Program-made: the position numbers and the translations under genes | NCBI RefSeq assembly: GCF_012911865.1 | Contig: NZ_JAAXYH010000003.1 | Coordinates: forward strand, 124,001-188,000 | DNA: 64,000 nt | Source of the DNA: Shewanella salipaludis | Lineage (GTDB): Bacteria > Pseudomonadota > Gammaproteobacteria > Enterobacterales > Shewanellaceae | Direction: 5' to 3' | Notes under the pieces: generated by a model | Database searches by the model: none | The model's input: only the letters and a program-made list of their open reading frames with translations | Told to the model about the DNA's origin: nothing | Part shown: piece by piece, positions 63,594 to 64,000 of the stretch | Layout of the letters: the number at the start of each line of letters is the position of its first letter | How positions within the stretch are numbered: the first letter of the stretch is position 1

Positions 63594-64000
63594 ATGACAC
63601 AGACAGCCAGACTCCACGCCATCATAGATCCCCTCTGCGGCTGGTGTTATGCCGCGGCGCCACTCTTGGCTGCGGCCGCAGCGGCGGGCTTTAACATAAC
63701 ACTGCACGCCGGCGGCATGCTGACAGGCACCAGGTGCAGACAGATAGATGCCGCATGGCGCGACTATGTGATCCCCCAGGACTTACGCATCGCCGAACTC
63801 AGCGGTCAGCCCTTCGGCGCCGCCTACTTCGACGGCCTGTTGCGCGACACCTCAATCCTGCTGGACTCGGCCCCGCCCAGCATCGCCATGCTGGCGGTAG
63901 CCGCCATGGGCGGCGACAGCCTGGCATTCTTGCACCGAGTGCAGCTGGCCCACTATCGCGACGGACACTGCGCCAGCGACAAGGCCGGATTAACGGCACT
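63594..64000 (+). CDS. DsbA-family (FrnE-like) thiol oxidoreductase, N-terminal part
   Basis: An open frame runs from the ATG at 63594 to the window end (135 codons, no stop). It begins MTQTARLHAIIDPLCGWCYA, giving a CGWC redox motif at residues 15-18 just after a beta strand, the pattern of cytoplasmic DsbA/FrnE-like proteins. There is no signal peptide. Full-length relatives have about 200 residues. It is probably cotranscribed with the preceding gene. Confidence 0.85.
   Translation, partial: MTQTARLHAIIDPLCGWCYAAAPLLAAAAAAGFNITLHAGGMLTGTRCRQIDAAWRDYVIPQDLRIAELSGQPFGAAYFDGLLRDTSILLDSAPPSIAMLAVAAMGGDSLAFLHRVQLAHYRDGHCASDKAGLTA

Overview
The window is ordinary chromosome of a gammaproteobacterium, most likely a Shewanella. 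Reasons: the gene order oxyR / GGDEF gene / hptA / gltBD beside mutH and a membrane class III adenylate cyclase (CyaC type), a stand-alone HPt protein of the HptA kind, a cytochrome c' / cytochrome b561 pair, and many proteins close to Escherichia coli homologues in E. coli-like blocks. Coding density is high, base composition is visibly above 50% GC, and ATA is a common isoleucine codon outside ribosomal protein genes. I see no prophage, insertion sequence, integron, CRISPR array, tRNA or rRNA gene.

Layout. 1-5.5 kb: thrB (partial) and thrA behind a thrL attenuator, slyD, trpR, then the cytochrome c' and b561 genes. 5.7-13 kb: raiA under a perfect CRP site, pheL attenuator and an unusually long pheA, a CPA1 Na+/H+ antiporter, a small membrane protein, and aroF-tyrA. 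12.9-19 kb: rpsP-rimM-trmD-rplS, ffh, ypjD and a CorC/YfjD-type gene, an E. coli-like block. 19-24.3 kb: lepB-rnc-era-recO-pdxJ-acpS on the minus strand, fed by lepA (24.5-26.3 kb). 26.4-29.2 kb: rpoE-rseA-rseB-rseC with a sigma-E-like autoregulatory promoter, divergent from nadB. 30.9-33.7 kb: sdhE-ygfX and nhaA-nhaR. 33.9-39.1 kb: rppH-ptsP-TSUP-lgt-thyA. 39.15-39.84 kb: a 690-bp non-coding gap with inverted DnaA-box pairs, at the place where E. coli has DARS2. 39.8-44.9 kb: mutH, cyaC, oxyR, a diguanylate cyclase and hptA. 45.5-51.4 kb: gltBD. 51.6-61.5 kb: mtnN, a CbiB-family gene, small unknown genes, tyrS, an M23 peptidase, anmK and ettA. 61.6-64 kb: a LysR regulator divergent from a degenerate metallo-beta-lactamase-fold protein and a DsbA-fold protein cut by the window end.

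How it fits together. The first part concentrates amino-acid biosynthesis entry points (Thr, Phe, Tyr, the shikimate entry step, the Trp repressor), two of them with visible leader-peptide attenuators. The middle is translation, protein export and RNA processing plus the envelope stress response. The 40-45 kb stretch puts cAMP synthesis, peroxide sensing, c-di-GMP synthesis and an Arc-type phosphotransfer protein next to nitrogen assimilation.

The two most interesting signals are a catalytically degenerate DAHP-synthase-like domain fused to the C-terminus of PheA, and the DARS2-like DnaA-box cluster between rppH and mutH. I did not find a defence system, secretion system or biosynthetic island here.
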